DNA from: JAKVBH01 sp049800955
GTDB taxonomy: Bacteria; Pseudomonadota; Alphaproteobacteria; Rhodobacterales; Rhodobacteraceae
Assembly (NCBI RefSeq): GCF_049800955.1
Contig: NZ_JBNAGA010000001.1
Coordinates: 620,001 to 684,000, forward strand
DNA: 64,000 bases
Reading direction: 5' to 3'
In this document: piece after piece, positions 15,349-23,129 of the stretch
Numbering within the stretch: position 1 is the first letter of the stretch
How the letters are laid out: the number at the start of each line of letters is the position of its first letter
Notes under the pieces: generated by a model
Seen by the model: the letters and a program-made list of their open reading frames with translations, nothing else
What the model was told of the DNA's origin: nothing
Databases searched by the model: none
Translations under genes and position numbers: made by a program

Positions 15349-16152
15349 TCAGGCGCGTAGCGTTTCGGTTGATGAGAAGAACATGGCCTGCGAAACGGCC
15401 GAGCGGACTTGCTCTTCACTGTAGGGTTTGGAGATGAGAAACGCAGGTTCCGGGCCTTCGCCGGTCAGCAAACGCTCGGGATACGCGGTAATGAAGATAA
15501 CGGGGATCTCCGGGCTTTTTCCCACGATGTTGTTGACCGCATCAATGCCACTGGACCCATCTGCCAGCTGGATATCAGAGAGGATCAGATCAGGCTTTTC
15601 TTTCTCAAAAAGACTGATGGCCCCATCCGCTGTGCGCGCCACACCTGTTGTGCGGTGGCCCATCTCGCCCACGATGGATTCCAGATCCATGGCAATGATG
15701 GCCTCATCTTCAATGATAAGCACATTGCCCGAAATGGATTTGGCCATTTCCTGATACGCAATATCGCGCAGGTTTGAGACCTCTTCCGGGGTATCGCCTG
15801 TGATCGTTGCGATATCCTGAAGGGAAAAGTCTTCGATCGTGTTGAGGAGCAGAACCTCGCGCGTCCCTGGTGTGAGGGCGGCGAGGTGCTTTTGGGCGGC
15901 CGCTTCGAGCTGGTCGTCCGTATCGCTCAACGCGCGGCCCGTCGAGGACCAGATCCCATGGAATACCTTGAACAATGCGACTTTGGGCGCGGCGGCTGCG
16001 TCAAAGAGGTCCATGTCCGCCAGAATGGCTTCCAGAGTTGCCGCGGCATATTGGTCGCCCTTTGTTTGCGACCCGGTCAAGGCGCGCGCATAGCGTCTCA
16101 GAAACGGCAGCGTTGCGCCAATCTGGCTTGTCAGTGTCTCAGTGCTCGTCAT
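15349..16152 (-). CDS. phyR: PhyR, anti-anti-sigma response regulator of the general stress response
   Basis: This protein of 267 residues joins an N-terminal sigma-factor-like domain (about 1-130; VLLLNTIEDFSLQDIATITG is the sigma4-like part) to a C-terminal receiver. The receiver (about 143-260) has its phospho-acceptor aspartate in LILSDIQLADGSSG and the conserved lysine in ISKPYSEEQ. When phosphorylated, PhyR binds NepR and frees EcfG. The ATG at 16152 is chosen because it leaves a short leader after the EcfG promoter. The longer frame to 16227 would run through that promoter. It is divergent from nepR-ecfG, the canonical order in alphaproteobacteria. Confidence 0.95.
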   Translation of the reverse strand: MTSTETLTSQIGATLPFLRRYARALTGSQTKGDQYAAATLEAILADMDLFDAAAAPKVALFKVFHGIWSSTGRALSDTDDQLEAAAQKHLAALTPGTREVLLLNTIEDFSLQDIATITGDTPEEVSNLRDIAYQEMAKSISGNVLIIEDEAIIAMDLESIVGEMGHRTTGVARTADGAISLFEKEKPDLILSDIQLADGSSGIDAVNNIVGKSPEIPVIFITAYPERLLTGEGPEPAFLISKPYSEEQVRSAVSQAMFFSSTETLRA

Positions 16153-16182
16153 GAGGATTTCCCAAAAAAGTTTCATTTTCTG

Positions 16183-16207
16183 GGAACCCAACGCGCACAT
16201 GTGCGTT
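16183..16207 (+). promoter_or_regulatory. EcfG promoter for nepR-ecfG operon (overlaps the phyR promoter)
   Basis: GGAAC (16183-16187), 16 nt, then CGTT (16204-16207). It lies inside a near-perfect palindrome covering 16182-16215, so the reverse strand carries the phyR promoter over the same bases. Confidence 0.8.
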
Positions 16208-16214
16208 AGGTTCC
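16190..16214 (-). promoter_or_regulatory. EcfG promoter for phyR (overlaps the nepR promoter)
   Basis: On the minus strand GGAAC (16214-16210), 16 nt, then CGTT (16193-16190). Its 25 bases share 18 with the opposite promoter, so one RNA polymerase would exclude the other. Confidence 0.8.
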
Positions 16215-16243
16215 CGAACAGGTGCAATTTTTCAGACGGACAG

Positions 16244-16414
16244 ATGACCCAGAAAACAAACAGATCAAGAGTAGAGCAGGAGATTGACGAAAACCTGCGC
16301 CGCGCGTTTGAAGATATCAGCTCTCAAGCCGTGCCGGACCGTTTCTCGCAGCTTTTGTCTCAGTTGAAAGAGGCGGAAGGCGCGAGCAGTGCAGCCAAGG
16401 GAAGCGAAAAATGA
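16244..16414 (+). CDS. nepR: NepR, anti-sigma factor for EcfG
   Basis: This 56-residue protein has the conserved NepR core from residue 10 to 44: EIDENLRRAFEDISSQ, then VPDRFSQLLSQL. NepR binds EcfG in unstressed cells and is captured by phosphorylated PhyR under stress. The ATG at 16244 starts just before the core. Longer in-frame starts would lie in the promoter. Its stop overlaps the ecfG start by four bases (ATGA), ensuring coupled synthesis of the sigma factor and its inhibitor. Confidence 0.92.
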   Translation: MTQKTNRSRVEQEIDENLRRAFEDISSQAVPDRFSQLLSQLKEAEGASSAAKGSEK

Positions 16415-16962
16415 CCACGGATCCGAGAGACCAATTGGTGGATCACTTGGGTCCCATGCGCGCCTTCGCCATGAGCCTGACGCGCAATGCGGCACTCGCC
16501 GACGACATGGTGCAGGATGCGCTCGTCAAAGCCTGGACCAAGATCGACACCTTTGAGCGCGGCACAAACATGCGGGCCTGGCTCTTCACCATTGTGCGCA
16601 ACACGTATTATTCGCACCATCGCAAGGCGCGACGGGAAGTTGCAGACGTGGACGGGGTTCTCGCGGAAACGCTCGCACAAAAGCCCGACCACGATGGACG
16701 GCTCCAGCTGCGCGACTTCCAGGTAGCCTTCGCGGAACTTCCCGATGAACAGCGCGAGGCTCTGACACTTGTGGGCGCAGCCGGCTTTTCATACGAGGAA
16801 GCGGCAGATACCTGTGGCGTCGCGGTGGGCACCATCAAGAGCCGTGTCAATCGCGGCCGCGCGCGGCTGGCAGAGCTGATGCATATCGAGGATGATGACG
16901 TCATGGAAATGACAGACAAGGTCACCGAGGGCATCGTCGGCGCACAACAAAACGTCGCCTGA
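16411..16962 (+). CDS. ecfG: EcfG-type extracytoplasmic-function sigma factor (general stress)
   Basis: This sigma factor of 183 residues has region 2 at about 8-75 (LADDMVQDALVKAWTKID, with the -10-recognition part MRAWLFTIVRNTYYSHHRKA). Region 4 lies at about 105-165 (GFSYEEAADTCGVAVGTIKS, the helix-turn-helix contacting the GGAAC -35). The family directs RNA polymerase to general stress promoters. It lies between nepR and a HWE/HisKA_2 kinase, as in many alphaproteobacteria. At least a dozen matching promoters are readable within 13 kb on either side. The locus is autoregulated through the overlapping promoter pair. Confidence 0.95.
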   Translation: MTTDPRDQLVDHLGPMRAFAMSLTRNAALADDMVQDALVKAWTKIDTFERGTNMRAWLFTIVRNTYYSHHRKARREVADVDGVLAETLAQKPDHDGRLQLRDFQVAFAELPDEQREALTLVGAAGFSYEEAADTCGVAVGTIKSRVNRGRARLAELMHIEDDDVMEMTDKVTEGIVGAQQNVA

Positions 16963-16977
16963 GAACGGAACAACAAG

Positions 16978-18663
16978 ATGGTAAGTGCATCTGCGCTGCA
17001 GCGTTTGACGCCTCGTCTCGTCGCGCTGATGACTGTGGCGCTGCTGCCACTGGGCCTGATCTCGATCTGGCAGACCAATTCCGTCGTGCGTGACGCGGAA
17101 AACGCGATCCAAAGCGGCCTTGTGCTCGAAACAGTCTCCTATGCGGCCAATGAACGCGAGGTTCTGGAACGTGGTCTGGGCGCGATCAACGGATTGTCCT
17201 CTGCACCCCTGACGCTGAGCGATGCGCGATGTGCCGCTGTGATGCGCGAGTTTGTGGAGCGCAATCGCGAGTTTGTCTTCGTAGGGTTTTTGCCCCTCTC
17301 CAAGCCTGCCGTATGCGTGTCCTCGACCGAAATCGCCGGGAAAATGAGCGTGATTGATGCGGGCCCCGAGCCTTCTATTGCCGTCAGTCTGGAGGAAAAC
17401 GGGGGCGCGTTCATGACGATCAACGTCTCTCGCCCCGTGTTTGATGGCGAGACGCTCGCAGGCCACATGGTTGTTTCCGTTCCGAACCAGATCGTGCGCG
17501 CGCGTTTGCGCAATGCGGTATCGGGGGTGGACGACATAGACCTCGCATCGCTGACGCCCGATGGCACGATTATTGCTTCCTCGGCGGGCATTGATGCGGC
17601 GCGCGCATTTCTGCCGGGTGAATTGACAATGACGCAAATTGCCGAACGCGAAGGTCAGTCCTTCAAGGCCATGGCCGCCAATGGGGAAGAACGGCTCTAC
17701 GCAGTGGCCGAATTGGTCGATGAGACCCTTTATCTCGTGGGGAGCAGCGTTGTTGTCAGTGCGTGGCAAAGAGCACTGTCGCCCGCGTGGTTGAGCGCCA
17801 TTACCTTTCCCGTCCTGATGTGGATTGCTGGTGTGGGCGTGGCTATCGTCGGGTTGCAGCGCCTTGTTCTGCGCCATGTCCGGTCGCTTCGCACCGCGAT
17901 GCGACGCTTTGCCCTGGGAGAGCGGGATGGCACCAAGCTTCATCTGGAGGACGCATCGATCGAATTCGAGGAGGCGGAGCGTGCGTTCAACCGCATGGCC
18001 TTTTTGGTGACGGAGGCTGAGGTGCGTGCGCAAGACGATCTGCGCGACAAGGAAGTGCTCCTCAAAGAGGTGCATCACCGGGTCAAGAACAACCTGCAAT
18101 TGATTGCGTCGATCATGAATATGCAAAGCCGCAAGGCAACCTCGTTGGAGGCCAAGAACATGCTGACGGGCCTTCAGCGCCGTGTGCGCGGCCTCGCGAT
18201 GCTACACAGGACGCTTTATACCACGCCCGACATGACCACGATCAACGCGCGCGATCTGATCGAAACGGTCATTGCGGAGGCCTCCAGCATCGCAACCCAA
18301 CCCGGGGCCATCCGGTCTGAGCTTGAAGACTTCACGCTCTATCCCGATCAGGCCGTGCCCTTGTCCATGTTGGTCGCCGAAGCGCTGACCAATGCGGTCA
18401 AATACGCGGATCCCGATCAGCTTGCGTCAGAACCCGTGCGCGTTCTTCTTGAATTGCACAGCGCGCAAGTTGTGCGTCTGCGCATCACCAATCCAGTCAC
18501 CGGCACCAGTGATGACACAGCGGGCGATGGGCTGGGCGCGCAATTGATGACCGCCTTTGTGCGACAGCTTGACGGGACCTGCAAACAAGGTCGTGTGGGC
18601 GGATTGTTTACCGTGGATCTTACGTTTGAGCGCCGCGATTTCGAGGCGGCGGATTATGGCTGA
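16978..18663 (+). CDS. Membrane sensor histidine kinase, HisKA_2/HWE type (PhyK-like)
   Basis: This 561-residue protein has a first membrane helix near residues 15-35, then a periplasmic sensor region of about 230 residues. A second helix lies near 265-290 (ITFPVLMWIAGVGVAIVGLQ) and a HAMP-like linker follows. The HisKA_2 dimerisation helix reads LLKEVHHRVKNNLQLIASI near 360, with the phospho-accepting histidine. The ATPase domain reads MLVAEALTNAVKYAD near 470. Kinases of this class phosphorylate PhyR. It starts 15 nt after ecfG, so it is probably co-transcribed. The signal sensed by the periplasmic domain is unknown. Confidence 0.9.
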   Translation: MVSASALQRLTPRLVALMTVALLPLGLISIWQTNSVVRDAENAIQSGLVLETVSYAANEREVLERGLGAINGLSSAPLTLSDARCAAVMREFVERNREFVFVGFLPLSKPAVCVSSTEIAGKMSVIDAGPEPSIAVSLEENGGAFMTINVSRPVFDGETLAGHMVVSVPNQIVRARLRNAVSGVDDIDLASLTPDGTIIASSAGIDAARAFLPGELTMTQIAEREGQSFKAMAANGEERLYAVAELVDETLYLVGSSVVVSAWQRALSPAWLSAITFPVLMWIAGVGVAIVGLQRLVLRHVRSLRTAMRRFALGERDGTKLHLEDASIEFEEAERAFNRMAFLVTEAEVRAQDDLRDKEVLLKEVHHRVKNNLQLIASIMNMQSRKATSLEAKNMLTGLQRRVRGLAMLHRTLYTTPDMTTINARDLIETVIAEASSIATQPGAIRSELEDFTLYPDQAVPLSMLVAEALTNAVKYADPDQLASEPVRVLLELHSAQVVRLRITNPVTGTSDDTAGDGLGAQLMTAFVRQLDGTCKQGRVGGLFTVDLTFERRDFEAADYG

Positions 18664-20125
18664 GCGCTTTGACGTCCTGATCACAGCTGAGCAAGCCTGG
18701 CCGGCGTTTGAACGCGCCGTTTTGGCCGCGCGCGACGAGATTATCGCCGGTTTTCGGATCTTCGATATGACGACCCGCTTGGTCTCGCCTGAGGCGCAGG
18801 CCATCGGCGAGACGTGGTTTGACCTTCTGGAGCATGTTGTGCGGCGCGGGGTGCGCCTGCATATCATTGTGTCTGACTTTGACCCTGTCATGGCCACCGC
18901 GCTTCACGAAACAGCCTGGCGCAGCGTGCGGCAAGGCGCGGCCCTTGCAGAGGTTTGCGGGGTCGGGCGCGCGCGTATCCGCATCGAGGCGGCGCTGCAT
19001 CCCGCAAAGCCGGGGCTCGTGCCTTGGCTGGCCTTCCTCGCGCCTGTGCTCATGCGAAAACGCAAAGCGCTGGCCCGTACGCCGGAGCGCCAGCGGCATG
19101 CGGTTCATCTGACATCCGGTGAATTGCCGGACATGCATCCCGTGACGCATCACCAAAAGCTCGCCGTGATCGATGGCCATGTGCTCTACGTGGGTGGGCT
19201 GGATCTCAACCAACGTCGTTGGGACACCCTGGATCATGACCAACCGGGCGCTCAAACCTGGTCGGATGTTCAGGTTCTCATGACCGGGCCAGAGGCGGGC
19301 GAGGCGCGGGCGCATCTCCTGAGCTTCACCCAGGCCTGTGCAGGCACATCCAAACCCAGCGTCGCGCGACACATCAAGCGCACCCTGTCTGCGCCGAGGC
19401 GTTTTCAGTTCCCCTTTTTATCTCCGCGCTGCGTCCTGAGTGAGATCGAGGAGGCGCACCTGGCCGCGTTTCGCGAAGCCCGGCACCATCTGCACATTGA
19501 AACGCAATACATGCGATCCAAAGTCATTTCTGATGCGCTGGCAGAGGCGGCTCAGCGCACGCCGGATCTGACGATGACGCTCATCATTCCCGCCCTGCCG
19601 GAAGAGGTTGCCTATGAAGGCGCCGACGGGCTCGATGCGCAATTTGGCATGGCGCGGCAGCAAAGCGCCCTGTCGACCTTGCGAGAGAGTTTCGGCGAGC
19701 GCTTGACGGTTGCCTGTCCCGTACGTCCCGTTTTGGCGGCGCGGACGGGCATTGCAACGCTTGCGGGCTCCCCGGTGATCCATGTGCACAACAAGGTTCT
19801 GATCGTGGATGCCCAAAAACTGCTGATTGGGTCGGCTAATCTGAACGGTCGGTCCATGCATTGGGACACGGAAGTTGCCGTCCAATCCTGTGACCCGTCC
19901 CATGTTGCGCGCGGGCGGGCCGCGCTGTTGCAACACTGGTGGTTCACGCAGCCGCCAAAGGAGGGCACGGACCCCGAGACTATGCAGGCCTGGTGGATGA
20001 AGAAGGTCAATGAAAACAAGGTTATGCGCCCCGAAGCGCGGCACGGTTTCCTGGTCCCCTTCGACGCGGACAACCATGCGGATATGGCGCAGCCTTTGCC
20101 GGGCGTGACCGAAGACATGGTCTAG
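18656..20125 (+). CDS. Phospholipase D family protein
   Basis: This protein of 489 residues has two HKD active-site motifs. The first is HHQKLAVIDGHVLYVGGLD (about residues 163-181) and the second is VHNKVLIVDAQKLLIGSANL (about 379-398). This is the cardiolipin-synthase or phospholipase D superfamily, whose enzymes transfer or hydrolyse phosphatidyl groups. No signal peptide or membrane helix is evident, so a soluble or peripheral enzyme is likely. Its ATG overlaps the kinase gene by eight bases, which ties it to the nepR-ecfG-kinase operon. Membrane lipid remodelling as a direct output of the stress locus is a reasonable inference. Confidence 0.87.
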   Translation: MAERFDVLITAEQAWPAFERAVLAARDEIIAGFRIFDMTTRLVSPEAQAIGETWFDLLEHVVRRGVRLHIIVSDFDPVMATALHETAWRSVRQGAALAEVCGVGRARIRIEAALHPAKPGLVPWLAFLAPVLMRKRKALARTPERQRHAVHLTSGELPDMHPVTHHQKLAVIDGHVLYVGGLDLNQRRWDTLDHDQPGAQTWSDVQVLMTGPEAGEARAHLLSFTQACAGTSKPSVARHIKRTLSAPRRFQFPFLSPRCVLSEIEEAHLAAFREARHHLHIETQYMRSKVISDALAEAAQRTPDLTMTLIIPALPEEVAYEGADGLDAQFGMARQQSALSTLRESFGERLTVACPVRPVLAARTGIATLAGSPVIHVHNKVLIVDAQKLLIGSANLNGRSMHWDTEVAVQSCDPSHVARGRAALLQHWWFTQPPKEGTDPETMQAWWMKKVNENKVMRPEARHGFLVPFDADNHADMAQPLPGVTEDMV

Positions 20126-20142
20126 CCAAGGCGTATCGCCGG

Positions 20143-20168
20143 GGAACCCGCCGCACCGCATGGGCGTT
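20143..20168 (+). promoter_or_regulatory. Putative EcfG promoter for yihY-like gene
   Basis: GGAAC (20143-20147), 17 nt, then CGTT (20165-20168). The YihY-family ATG follows the -10 by 34 nt. Confidence 0.62.
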
Positions 20169-20201
20169 TGTTGCGCAATACACCCATAGGGAGCGCACAA
20201 G

Positions 20202-21170
20202 ATGTCACGAGGTCGAGCCGCCACGTCGCCACAGGAAATACCCCGCGCGGGGCTGCTTGATGTTGCGCTGCGGATCTGCCGCCAACAGGGCAAACAGAAC
20301 CTCAGTCTGATCGCCGCGGGCATTGCCTTTTACGGGCTCCTGTCGCTCTTTCCGGGGATCACAGCGGGCGTGGCCCTTGCGGGATTGATCTTTGACCGTG
20401 ACCTCCTCGTGCAGCAGTCCCACGAGCTTGCGGCTCTTTTGCCTGCCGAGGCGCGCGAGATCATCATGGGTCAGCTGCGCGAGGTGGTCAGTGCGGATGA
20501 CACTGCGCTCAGCCTCGCGGCGCTCGCGGGTCTGGGCGTTGCGCTCTATTCCTCCTCCCGGGCCATGGCCAATTTCATCGCGGGTCTGAACATCATCTAC
20601 GAGGAGGAGGAAACGCGGGGCTTTTTCGCCCTGAAGGCCACCACACTGGCGCTGACCGGTGCCTTTTTGCTGGGGCTTATCCTCGCCGCGAGTGTGGCGG
20701 CTGTCATTCCTGTTGTGGTCAGTTTGTTGGGCGCTGCGCAAGGTGTCACCGATCTGGTCATGCTGGTGCGTTGGCCGGTGCTGCTTTGCCTCAGTGCTGC
20801 TGGCATCGCGCTGCTCTATCGCTATGGCCCGGACCGCCGGGCCGCGAAATGGCGCTGGCTGACGCCGGGCGCGGGTCTGGCCTGTGTGTTGTGGGTGCTG
20901 GGCACGCTGGGCTTTAGCGTATACGTCCAGTCGTTCGGCACCTATAACGAGACGTTCGGCGCTTTGGGTGGGGTGATCATCCTGCTCACATGGCTCTGGC
21001 TGTCCGCGTTCATCGTTTTGATGGGTGCCTTGATCGACGCGGAGTTGGAAGCGCAGACAGGCGCGGATTCAACAATTGGCAAAAGCCGGCCGCGCGGAGA
21101 GCGCGGCGCGGTGAAGGCAGACAAGCTCGGCGCTCTGCGAGGGGAACCAAACGACACGCTCCCGCGTTGA
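20202..21170 (+). CDS. YihY/virulence factor BrkB family membrane protein
   Basis: This 322-residue protein has six hydrophobic helices typical of the YihY/BrkB family. Family stretches are AAGIAFYGLLSLFPGITAGV near residue 40, LYSSSRAMANFIAGLNIIYE near 108, and GGVIILLTWLWLSAFIVLMG near the C-terminus. Members were once annotated as ribonuclease BN, which is incorrect. They are inner-membrane proteins of uncertain function, in some cases linked to lipid transport. It has its own EcfG promoter match. The promoter of the next gene lies inside its last codons. Confidence 0.88.
   Translation: MSRGRAATSPQEIPRAGLLDVALRICRQQGKQNLSLIAAGIAFYGLLSLFPGITAGVALAGLIFDRDLLVQQSHELAALLPAEAREIIMGQLREVVSADDTALSLAALAGLGVALYSSSRAMANFIAGLNIIYEEEETRGFFALKATTLALTGAFLLGLILAASVAAVIPVVVSLLGAAQGVTDLVMLVRWPVLLCLSAAGIALLYRYGPDRRAAKWRWLTPGAGLACVLWVLGTLGFSVYVQSFGTYNETFGALGGVIILLTWLWLSAFIVLMGALIDAELEAQTGADSTIGKSRPRGERGAVKADKLGALRGEPNDTLPR
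21143..21168 (+). promoter_or_regulatory. Putative EcfG promoter for pmp3-like gene, inside the yihY 3' end
   Basis: GGAAC (21143-21147), 17 nt, then CGTT (21165-21168). The element lies within the last nine codons and stop of the YihY-family gene, 40 nt before the Pmp3 ATG. Confidence 0.6.
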
Positions 21171-21207
21171 GTTGTTACAAAGCTTCAGTCTCAAGAAGGA
21201 GAAAAAA

Positions 21208-21366
21208 ATGGAACTGCTCCGCATCATCGCGGCGGTGTTGCTGCCGCCTCTCGGAACCTTCCTGCAGGTCGGTCTGACCAAACACTTCTGGTACAATATC
21301 ATCTTGACCATTCTGGGCTACATTCCGGGGATCGTGCATGCCGTCTACATCATTGCCCGCCGCTGA
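21208..21366 (+). CDS. Pmp3/YqaE-family small membrane protein
   Basis: This 52-residue protein has two hydrophobic helices with the family pattern LLPPLGTFLQVGLTKHFWYN and, after it, ILGYIPGIVHAVYII. Pmp3/YqaE proteins sit in the cell membrane of bacteria, fungi and plants and are induced by salt, cold or envelope stress. They are thought to influence membrane potential. The ATG at 21208 follows a purine-rich ribosome site (AAGGAG). Its end overlaps the following DUF4112 frame by 29 nt. Confidence 0.9.
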   Translation: MELLRIIAAVLLPPLGTFLQVGLTKHFWYNIILTILGYIPGIVHAVYIIARR

Positions 21367-21733
21367 TCTGCGCCACGGACGGCTTGATCGTCTGGAGCGT
21401 ATGGCAAATCAACTCGACAGCCGTTTCCGCTTTCCCGGGACCAACATCCGCTTCGGATGGGATTCCGTGCTTGGCCTCGTCCCGGGGCTGGGCGATATCG
21501 TCACAGCTGGACCGGCTGCCTGGTTGATCCTGGAAGGGTGGCGCATGGGCGCGCGCAAACGCGCTCTGGCTCGTATGGGCCTCAACGCCGCGCTTGATTT
21601 CACGATAGGAGGCATTCCCGTGCTGGGCGACCTCTTTGACGTGGCCTTCAAGGCCAACCGCCGCAACCTCGCGCTCCTCAAGGCGGACCTGTCGCAGAAC
21701 GCGCCCGCGCCGCGAGACGCATTCTTCGCGTGA
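21338..21733 (+). CDS. DUF4112 family membrane protein
   Basis: This 131-residue protein has the DUF4112 signature FGWDSVLGLVPGLGDIVTAG (about residues 39-58). The matching second half is FTIGGIPVLGDLFDVAFKAN near 89-108. It contains two membrane-embedded glycine- and proline-rich segments, and its function is unknown. The start is uncertain. ATG 21338 overlaps pmp3 by 29 nt, while a later ATG at 21401 would still leave the conserved domain intact. It is probably co-transcribed with pmp3 from the EcfG promoter. Confidence 0.83.
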   Translation: MPSTSLPAADLRHGRLDRLERMANQLDSRFRFPGTNIRFGWDSVLGLVPGLGDIVTAGPAAWLILEGWRMGARKRALARMGLNAALDFTIGGIPVLGDLFDVAFKANRRNLALLKADLSQNAPAPRDAFFA

Positions 21734-21810
21734 TCAAGGGCTGCGATAGGCTTCTGCGCCATTGCCCCTTTCTACCGCAATGCGCATCGCGAAAATACTT
21801 TGAAAAATAC

Positions 21811-21835
21811 GGAACCATGACCGCCCGGACGCGTT
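21811..21835 (+). promoter_or_regulatory. Putative EcfG promoter for membrane protein/CsbD pair
   Basis: GGAAC (21811-21815), 16 nt, then CGTT (21832-21835). The next ATG is 30 nt downstream of the -10. Confidence 0.65.
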
Positions 21836-21864
21836 AATCCACTGAAATCAATGGAGGTTTAGAT

Positions 21865-22110
21865 ATGAAAACCGCAGTTGTACTTGGTAGTGTCATTGTT
21901 GCCGCGGCCATCGGCTTTGGCATCTACATGGTCGACATTACCCAAACCGAAGAGACCCGCCTGCCGGAGATCTCGATTGACGGAGGCCAGCTGCCCAGCT
22001 TCGACGCTGATGTCGGCAGTATTGAGATGACCGAGGAAGAGGTCACCGTGACCGTGCCCCAGCTCGAGGTGACCCCGCCGCAGGAAGACGAGGAACTCGC
22101 GTCCAACTAA
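21865..22110 (+). CDS. Small exported or membrane-anchored acidic protein
   Basis: This protein of 81 residues starts with an uncleaved-looking hydrophobic helix (residues 4-23, AVVLGSVIVAAAIGFGIYMV). An acidic tail rich in Glu, Asp, Pro and Val follows (EEEVTVTVPQLEV, then PPQEDEEL). The tail should lie in the periplasm. No family is recognised. A GGAGG site precedes the ATG and a perfect EcfG promoter match lies upstream. It is followed after 61 nt by the CsbD gene with no terminator between, so the two are probably one unit. Confidence 0.68.
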   Translation: MKTAVVLGSVIVAAAIGFGIYMVDITQTEETRLPEISIDGGQLPSFDADVGSIEMTEEEVTVTVPQLEVTPPQEDEELASN

Positions 22111-22171
22111 CGCGACCCCACCCTTGCTCCCAATCGACACCCCAAACCGACACCAAGGAAAGGATAGGACA

Positions 22172-22369
22172 ATGGACAAAGATCGCATCGAAGGAAAATG
22201 GACGGAAATCAAAGGCCAGGTGCGCGAAGCCTATGGTGATCTCACCGACGACGACATCGAAGAAGCGCGCGGAGATCGCGAGCAATTGATCGGCAAGCTG
22301 CAACAGAAAGTCGGCCAGTCGAAGGATGAAGTGCGCGCCAAGGTAGATGAAATTCTGGCCAAGGTCTGA
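22172..22369 (+). CDS. CsbD family stress protein
   Basis: This 65-residue protein has the CsbD pattern DRIEGKWTEIKGQVREAYGD at residues 4-23 and a lysine-, glutamine- and glutamate-rich helical remainder (QLIGKLQQKVGQSKDEV). CsbD-like proteins are small, very hydrophilic and strongly induced by general stress sigma factors in many bacteria. Their mechanism is unknown. The ATG at 22172 follows AAGGAAAGG. It is followed by a clear terminator and closes the stress island. Confidence 0.9.
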   Translation: MDKDRIEGKWTEIKGQVREAYGDLTDDDIEEARGDREQLIGKLQQKVGQSKDEVRAKVDEILAKV

Positions 22370-22399
22370 TGGATACCCGTGTGTGTTCGTACGAGTGCC

Positions 22400-22431
22400 G
22401 CCCCGTTGCTGAAAAGCAGCGGGGCTTTTTT
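22400..22431 (+). terminator. Intrinsic terminator of CsbD gene
   Basis: GCCCCGTTGCT and AGCAGCGGGGC pair with one wobble around a four-base loop. A T-run and TCTCTC follow. Confidence 0.82.
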
Positions 22432-22627
22432 CTCTCTCCGGCAATCCACGTGCCGTTGATCAGCCCTGGGTCAGACGGGTTGGAGCTATCACTCGCCATG
22501 GCTGATGCAGGCGAGGGGATGAGCGGCTTTGTGGGACTTGTAAGATATTGAAATAATATGGTAATTTGTCTTTATGATGTTTGGTCAGCAGGTGGAAGGT
22601 TCATTTCCGTCCGGGATCGCCATGCTT

Positions 22628-23038
22628 TCAACTGACCTTCTGGATAATGCTGTCTCGGTCCCAGGGCTGCGCGGCCTCTGGATAAAGCGATATGTCAGGT
22701 GCATAAATCGTGGGGTCGTCCAGCGACGCGGCATGGACATACATGCGATCCGGCATGCGCGTGCTGCGGCGGAATATCTGCGACCCACATCCGGGACAAA
22801 AGCCGCTGAACGTGGGCTGGCCAGAGCCGCCTCTCATCTCGTAGATCGTGCAATCCGCGCTGATCTCGAAGGATGCGCGCTGCAGTGGCACCATATCGGC
22901 ATGTCCGGCCCCCGTCAGGTGCTGACAGTCGCGGCAGTGACAGCGAAACATGGCCGCGTCAGACCGCAGGCCCGCATACCGTATGCGTCCGCATTTGCAG
23001 CCGCCGGTGATGGGTTTTTGTGCGTCAGTTCCTGACAT
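22628..23038 (-). CDS. GFA family (glutathione-dependent formaldehyde-activating-like) protein
   Basis: This 136-residue protein has the zinc-binding cysteine pattern of the GFA fold. CKCGRIRY is near residue 14, CHCRDCQHLTG near 33, and CPGCGSQIF near 81. The family includes S-(hydroxymethyl)glutathione synthase and centromere-protein-V-like domains, but most bacterial members have no known reaction. The start at 23038 was chosen because it leaves the usual short N-terminus. The longer open frame upstream lacks family resemblance. It lies downstream of an aldehyde dehydrogenase on the same strand, a loose hint of aldehyde metabolism. Confidence 0.85.
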   Translation of the reverse strand: MSGTDAQKPITGGCKCGRIRYAGLRSDAAMFRCHCRDCQHLTGAGHADMVPLQRASFEISADCTIYEMRGGSGQPTFSGFCPGCGSQIFRRSTRMPDRMYVHAASLDDPTIYAPDISLYPEAAQPWDRDSIIQKVS

Positions 23039-23129
23039 ATCGGCCTCCGTGCATCGCAGCGCGACGCTACTACAGAACGCCTTTACTGTCAGGGCAGGGC
23101 GCATATCCGCGCGCCCCGCCTTTGTTGAT

